From positions 1-10,993 of the forward strand of contig CAJTLD010000088.1 in assembly GCA_910577065.1 (NCBI GenBank): a stretch of 10,993 nt of DNA. The letters run 5' to 3'. Every line of letters begins with the position of its first letter. The first letter of the stretch is position 1. This stretch comes from an uncultured Lachnospiraceae bacterium (lineage in GTDB: Bacteria > Bacillota > Clostridia > Lachnospirales > Lachnospiraceae). The position numbers were made by a program, and so were the translations under genes. Below are positions 7,991-10,993 of this stretch, piece by piece. Under the pieces are notes generated by a model. The model was not told where the DNA came from, searched no databases, and saw only the letters and a program-made list of their open reading frames with translations.

Positions 7991-8679
7991 AAAGGGCCTG
8001 TGCGAAAAAGGCGTTTGAATGGATACGGGACAATATGGCAATCGGGCTTGGCGGCGGCGAGGCAGTCGCCTTCCTGATTGAAGAACTGGCAAAAAGCAAA
8101 AAGCGCGTTACGGCGGTTTCCCCGTCCGGCGATACGCTGGAATTGTGCAAAAAAAGCGGGATTCCGACGGTTCCGCTTTCGTGTGCGGGCAGCCTGGAGC
8201 TTGCGTTTGACGGCTGCGATACGCTGGATCGAAAGCTGAATGCGTTAAAAAGCCGCGGCGGGATCCATACCAGGGAAAAGCTTGTGGCCGCTATGGCGAA
8301 AGAATATATTTTACTGGCGGATGAATCGAAGCTGACAGAATCGCTGACGTTTTGCGTTCCGGTAGCGGTTGAGGCATTACGTCCGGCAAAGACCTTTGTA
8401 ACGAAGCAGCTGGAAGCAATGGGCGCGGCCGTTTATCTGCGTAAAGGAAGCGGGAAGGCGGGATGTGTCAGGAGCGACGACGGGAATGATCTGCTGGACG
8501 CCGTTTTTCCCGAAAAAACGGATCCGGAGGAGCTGTCCGGGAGATTGGACGGCATAGCGGGAATCGTCGGTCATTCTTTGTTTTGCAAAATCGCGGACGG
8601 CGCGATTGTCGCGAAGGCGGACGGAACGGTAGAAGTGATCCGCAGAGAACGGCGCGGCACGCGCAGACAGGGCAGGTAA
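7987..8679 (+). CDS. rpiA: Ribose-5-phosphate isomerase A family protein, divergent
   Basis: RpiA interconverts ribose 5-phosphate and ribulose 5-phosphate. The 230-residue length and overall pattern fit that family. Catalytic-type residues are retained: D75 and D78 in FDGCD, K88 in ALKSRGG, E97 in HTREK, and K115 in LADESK. The loops around them differ. The usual GxGTGST phosphate loop reads GLGGGEA (20-26), DGADE reads DGCDT (75-79), KGGGAALTREK reads KSRGGIHTREK (88-98), and the VSSS segment reads VSPSG. The C-terminal part keeps the SDDGNDLLD and DP.EL...IAGIVGHSLF-type motifs, then ends in a basic tail. It is coupled to fruA by a 4-bp overlap and has no separate ribosome binding site outside the fruA coding region. 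A changed substrate, such as another pentose or hexose phosphate, is inferred from the loop changes and the PTS context; ordinary RpiA activity remains possible. Confidence 0.82.
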   Translation: MKRACAKKAFEWIRDNMAIGLGGGEAVAFLIEELAKSKKRVTAVSPSGDTLELCKKSGIPTVPLSCAGSLELAFDGCDTLDRKLNALKSRGGIHTREKLVAAMAKEYILLADESKLTESLTFCVPVAVEALRPAKTFVTKQLEAMGAAVYLRKGSGKAGCVRSDDGNDLLDAVFPEKTDPEELSGRLDGIAGIVGHSLFCKIADGAIVAKADGTVEVIRRERRGTRRQGR

Positions 8680-8752
8680 AGGCGGACGGTTCGGGATGCG
8701 CGGGAGATGGAATGAATTTCGTGGAATGCATATAGAAGGGAGAATTTTTATC

Positions 8753-9775
8753 ATGGAAAAATTAAACTGGGGCATTCTGGGCTCAGGCCAGATTGCGCGT
8801 GAAATGGGAACGGCTTTAAAAGCGGTAAACGGGGAGATTTATGCGGTAAGTTCCGCAAATTTCAGCCATGCCAAAGCGTATGGAGAAGAGCTTGGGGTAC
8901 GGCATGTGTATCAGACGACCGAGGAATTGTTGGCGGATCCCAAGGTCGATATTGCGTATATTGCGACGCCGCATAACCTGCACCATAAGCTGATTCTCCA
9001 GTCGCTTTTGGCGGGAAAGCATGTGTTTTGCGAGAAAGCGATTACGGTCAACAGCCGGCAGCTAAAGGAGTGCGTAAAGCTTGCGGATGAGAAGGGATTA
9101 GCGCTTTGCGACGGCGTTACGCTGTTTCATATGCCGCTTTATAAGAAGCTGAAAGAAATCGTAGCAAGCGGGGCAATCGGCAGGGTAAAGATGGTGCAGG
9201 TGAATTTTGGAAGCTGTAAGGAATACGACGTAAAGAACCGTTTTTTTTCAAAAGAACTGGCGGGAGGGGCTTTGCTTGACATCGGGGTGTATGCCGTTTC
9301 CTTTGCGCGGTATTTTATGTCCCAAAAGCCGGATACCGTGCTGACGACGGCGAATTATTTTGAAACCGGGGTGGATGAAACCAGCGGGATTCTTTTGAAA
9401 AACCCGGACGGCGAGATGGCGGTGATTGCGCTTACGATGCGCGCCAAGCAGCCGAAACGCGGCGTAATTGCCGGGGAAGAGGGATATATTGAAATTGAGA
9501 ATTACCCGCGGGCGGACCGGGCTAAGATTGTCTATACAAAAGACGGCAGGACAGAAACCGTTTCGGCGGGAGATACGAACGACGCGCTTTTGTATGAAGC
9601 AGAGGATATGCAGGCTTATGTGGCAGGAATCAGGGCCAGGCAAAAGGGCTGCCCGGATCGTTGCAAAAATACGGACGGCAGTTATGAAACGAATTTGAAT
9701 TATATTTGTGATGTGATGGATACATTGAGCGCAATCCGGAACCAGTGGGGCATGGTATATCCGTTTGAAGCGTGA
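8753..9775 (+). CDS. Gfo/Idh/MocA-family NAD(P)-dependent oxidoreductase
   Basis: A 340-residue cytosolic dehydrogenase. The N-terminal Rossmann fold has the dinucleotide motif GILGSGQIA (7-15). IATPHNLHH and HVFCEKAIT follow, with K95 matching the catalytic lysine of the family's EKP motif, although Pro is replaced by Ala. The C-terminal domain has GGALLDIGVY (171-180). D176 and Y180 sit where glucose-fructose oxidoreductase and dihydrodiol-dehydrogenase-like members have Asp and Tyr, rather than the His of inositol dehydrogenases. Substrates in the family are sugars, sugar phosphates, inositols and related compounds, so this one cannot be named. The start at 8753 is chosen because AAGGGAG (8736-8742) lies 10 nt upstream and the family motif begins at once; an ATG at 8696 would add 19 residues with no homology. 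It lies 73 bp after the isomerase homologue and 29 bp before the kinase, in the same apparent operon. Confidence 0.9.
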   Translation: MEKLNWGILGSGQIAREMGTALKAVNGEIYAVSSANFSHAKAYGEELGVRHVYQTTEELLADPKVDIAYIATPHNLHHKLILQSLLAGKHVFCEKAITVNSRQLKECVKLADEKGLALCDGVTLFHMPLYKKLKEIVASGAIGRVKMVQVNFGSCKEYDVKNRFFSKELAGGALLDIGVYAVSFARYFMSQKPDTVLTTANYFETGVDETSGILLKNPDGEMAVIALTMRAKQPKRGVIAGEEGYIEIENYPRADRAKIVYTKDGRTETVSAGDTNDALLYEAEDMQAYVAGIRARQKGCPDRCKNTDGSYETNLNYICDVMDTLSAIRNQWGMVYPFEA

Positions 9776-9804
9776 AGGCCGGATTGGGAGATTAGGAGGG
9801 AATT

Positions 9805-10698
9805 ATGATATATACAGTGACATTTAACCCGTCTTTGGATTATGTAGTGCAGGTAGGCACGTTTGCGGATAACGCCGTGAACCGGGCGGATACGGAGCAT
9901 GTCTATCCGGGCGGCAAAGGCAATAACGTGGCGGTGATTGCGTCGAACCTGGGGCAGAAAAGCCGCGCGCTCGGCTTTAAGGCGGGATTTACCGGGGACG
10001 CAATGGAGGCAATGTTAAAAGCGCATGGATGCGATACGGATTTTATCGCGCTTTCCGAGGGGCTGACGCGCATCAATGTAAAAGTAAAGGCGCAGGAGGA
10101 ATTTGAAATCAACGGGCAGGGCCCGGCGATTCCGGACGAAAAGATTGAGGAGCTGTTTCGGAAGCTTTCTCATATCGGCGAAGGCGATGTGCTTGCCCTC
10201 TCCGGGAGCATTCCAGGGACGCTTCCGGGCGATATGTACGAACGGATTATGGAGCGGTTAGAGGGGCGGGGGATTAAGATAGCCGTGGATGCGACGAAGG
10301 AACTTTTGGTCCGGGTGTTAAAATACCGCCCGTTCTTAATAAAGCCGAATAATCATGAACTGGGGGAACTGTTTGGGCGTGTGCTCCAAACGGAGGAAGA
10401 GATTGTGGAGTGCGCGAAAAAGCTTAAGGAGATGGGGGCGGTGAACGTGCTGGTTTCCATGGCAAAGGACGGCGCGATCCTGGTAGACGCGGACGGCACG
10501 GTAAGAAAGCAGGCGCCTCCAAAGGGGGAAGCGGTCAACTCCGTCGGGGCGGGCGATTCCATGGTGGCGGGATTTCTGGCCGGGTATCTGGAAACCGAAG
10601 ATTACGGGTATGCGCTGCGGCTGGGTACGGCGGCTGGAAGCGCGACGGCGTTTACTTCGTGGCTGGCGGATAGGGAGGAGATTTTGAGGTTGCTGTAG
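9805..10698 (+). CDS. fruK: 1-phosphofructokinase (PfkB/ribokinase family)
   Basis: FruK phosphorylates fructose 1-phosphate with ATP to fructose 1,6-bisphosphate in the cytosol. At 297 residues it is close to the usual size of about 305. The start MIYTVTFNPSLDYVVQV is typical of the FruK/LacC branch. PfkB signature 1 is GGKGNNVAVIASNLG (36-50). LSGSIPGTLPGDMY (132-145) and KPNNHELGELF (180-190) follow. Signature 2 is NSVGAGDSMVAGFL (245-258), with the catalytic base D251. AGGAGG at 9794-9799 supports the start. It is the last gene of the unit and pairs naturally with fruA, since the PTS product is its substrate. Tagatose-6-phosphate kinase (LacC) and 1-phosphotagatokinase are close relatives that cannot be excluded by eye. 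No terminator lies directly after it; the first good one is at 10946-10980. Confidence 0.92.
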   Translation: MIYTVTFNPSLDYVVQVGTFADNAVNRADTEHVYPGGKGNNVAVIASNLGQKSRALGFKAGFTGDAMEAMLKAHGCDTDFIALSEGLTRINVKVKAQEEFEINGQGPAIPDEKIEELFRKLSHIGEGDVLALSGSIPGTLPGDMYERIMERLEGRGIKIAVDATKELLVRVLKYRPFLIKPNNHELGELFGRVLQTEEEIVECAKKLKEMGAVNVLVSMAKDGAILVDADGTVRKQAPPKGEAVNSVGAGDSMVAGFLAGYLETEDYGYALRLGTAAGSATAFTSWLADREEILRLL

Positions 10699-10777
10699 AT
10701 ATCTTTTCGCGGTTCGAATGGAGCTGTCGCATTAAGAAATACAATTATAAATATCTGGAAGGGAACATAAAAATTTG

Positions 10778-10807
10778 TTTCGTTATGCTCTAGATGTGCT
10801 ATATTAT
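10778..10807 (+). promoter_or_regulatory. Extended -10 promoter upstream of a structured non-coding stretch
   Basis: TGCTATATT at 10797-10805 is an extended -10 (TG-n-TATATT), and TATTAT at 10802-10807 overlaps it. The -35 region is weak: TTTCGT at 10778-10783 with a 16-bp spacer, or TTCGTT with a 17-bp spacer to TATTAT. Transcription would begin near 10812-10814, just before the first hairpin. It lies 80-110 bp after the fruK stop. Confidence 0.5.
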
Positions 10808-10812
10808 ACATA

Positions 10813-10980
10813 CAAAGGGAAAAGCCATAGAAGCGGCTCTACCCCACATTATGACAAATTATTACCTCATACGAGGTAAGCCGTCACTACTTGATATGCC
10901 CCTTGTCAAGTAGACAGGTAAAATATCTAAAATTTAGTGCGGATGATGCCTACATTTCGATTTGAAGTGTAGGCATTTTT
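10813..10980 (+). ncRNA. Candidate structured RNA or attenuated leader, unknown family
   Basis: Between an extended -10 promoter and an intrinsic terminator lie three further hairpins and no convincing gene. Hairpin A pairs GGG (10817-10819) with CCC (10842-10844) and AGCC (10823-10826) with GGCT (10835-10838). Hairpin B is TTACCTC (10862-10868) with GAGGTAA (10873-10879) and a 4-nt loop. Hairpin C is CTACTTGA (10887-10894) with TCAAGTAG (10906-10913) and an 11-nt loop. Hairpin D is the terminator at 10946-10980. The layout would suit a small RNA of about 170 nt or a riboswitch-like leader of a gene beyond the edge. It lacks motifs I know for T-box, TPP, SAM-I, purine, glycine or cyclic-di-GMP riboswitches, tmRNA, SRP RNA or RNase P. 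It could also be the palindrome-rich end of a mobile element, but no transposase is visible. Confidence 0.42.
10946..10980 (+). terminator. Intrinsic terminator at the right end
   Basis: The arms ATGCCTACATTTC (10946-10958) and GAAGTGTAGGCAT (10964-10976) form a 13-bp stem with one T-G wobble and a 5-nt loop. A T-run of five, including the last stem base, follows to 10980. It could end the short RNA starting near 10813, the fruA operon by read-through, or both, and could act as an attenuator for a gene outside the window. Confidence 0.85.
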
Positions 10981-10993
10981 CTATGCACACCAT

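Noticed and set aside
8696..8752. Longer N-terminus for the oxidoreductase from an ATG at 8696
   Set aside because: The 19 extra residues do not resemble the family, and a purine-rich ribosome binding site lies just before the ATG at 8753.
10711..10719. GGTTCGAAT, resembling the T-loop of a tRNA or tmRNA
   Set aside because: The flanking bases (CGC on the left, GGAGC on the right) cannot form the T-arm stem, and no anticodon or acceptor stem is present nearby.
10851..10913. A 20-codon open frame (ATG at 10851, TAG at 10911-10913) inside the candidate structured RNA
   Set aside because: It has no Shine-Dalgarno sequence, and it covers hairpins B and C, whose symmetry explains the sequence better. 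A leader peptide is not excluded but is unsupported.
10887..10916. Hairpin C with the nearby TGTC/GACA symmetry as an insertion-sequence end
   Set aside because: No transposase, second inverted end or target duplication is visible in the window. It is kept only as an alternative explanation for the region.
1..10993. CRISPR arrays, tandem repeats, defence genes, phage genes or toxin-antitoxin pairs
   Set aside because: None seen on either strand. The coding regions are continuous metabolic, regulatory and sensory genes.

Overview
The window looks like chromosomal DNA of a Gram-positive anaerobe of the Clostridia, most likely Lachnospiraceae or a near relative. This is inferred from strong AGGAGG-type ribosome binding sites, canonical TTGACA/TATAAT promoters, hairpin-plus-T-run terminators and the flavour of the proteins. 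No taxonomic marker is present. All genes are on the + strand, tightly packed, and none looks broken except for truncation of the first by the window edge.

Layout. (1) 1-2674: the 3' five-sixths of carB, the large subunit of carbamoyl-phosphate synthase, unrelated to what follows. (2) 2719-3637: a promoter and an RpiR/MurR-family regulator with an N-terminal helix-turn-helix and a C-terminal SIS (phosphosugar-sensing) domain. (3) 3683-5811: a strong promoter, a short leader hairpin, a 657-residue membrane chemoreceptor (methyl-accepting chemotaxis protein) and an intrinsic terminator. (4) 5812-6055: an AT-rich control region with two perfect 14-bp palindromes, a TTGACA-17-TATACT promoter and three ACAAAAA half-sites arranged around it. 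(5) 6056-10698: an apparent four-gene operon: fructose-type PTS EIIABC (fruA), a divergent ribose-5-phosphate isomerase A homologue overlapping it by 4 bp, a Gfo/Idh/MocA NAD(P)-dependent oxidoreductase, and a PfkB-family 1-phosphofructokinase (fruK). (6) 10699-10993: no protein gene recognised. It holds an extended -10 promoter, three hairpins and an intrinsic terminator, which together look like a roughly 170-nt structured RNA or an attenuated leader of a gene beyond the edge.

How it may work together. FruA would import and phosphorylate a ketose, normally fructose to fructose 1-phosphate, and FruK would convert that to fructose 1,6-bisphosphate for glycolysis. The two genes between them are not needed for that route, so the operon may handle a different or additional sugar, or its redox or isomer variant. 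The SIS-domain regulator and the chemoreceptor just upstream could give sugar-phosphate control and taxis toward the same substrate, but each has its own promoter and the link is inferred only from proximity.

The points most worth a second look are the unusual gene content of the PTS operon, the altered active-site loops of the RpiA homologue, the symmetric elements in the fruA promoter, and the candidate structured RNA at the right end. No defence system, CRISPR array, transposase, tRNA or rRNA was found.
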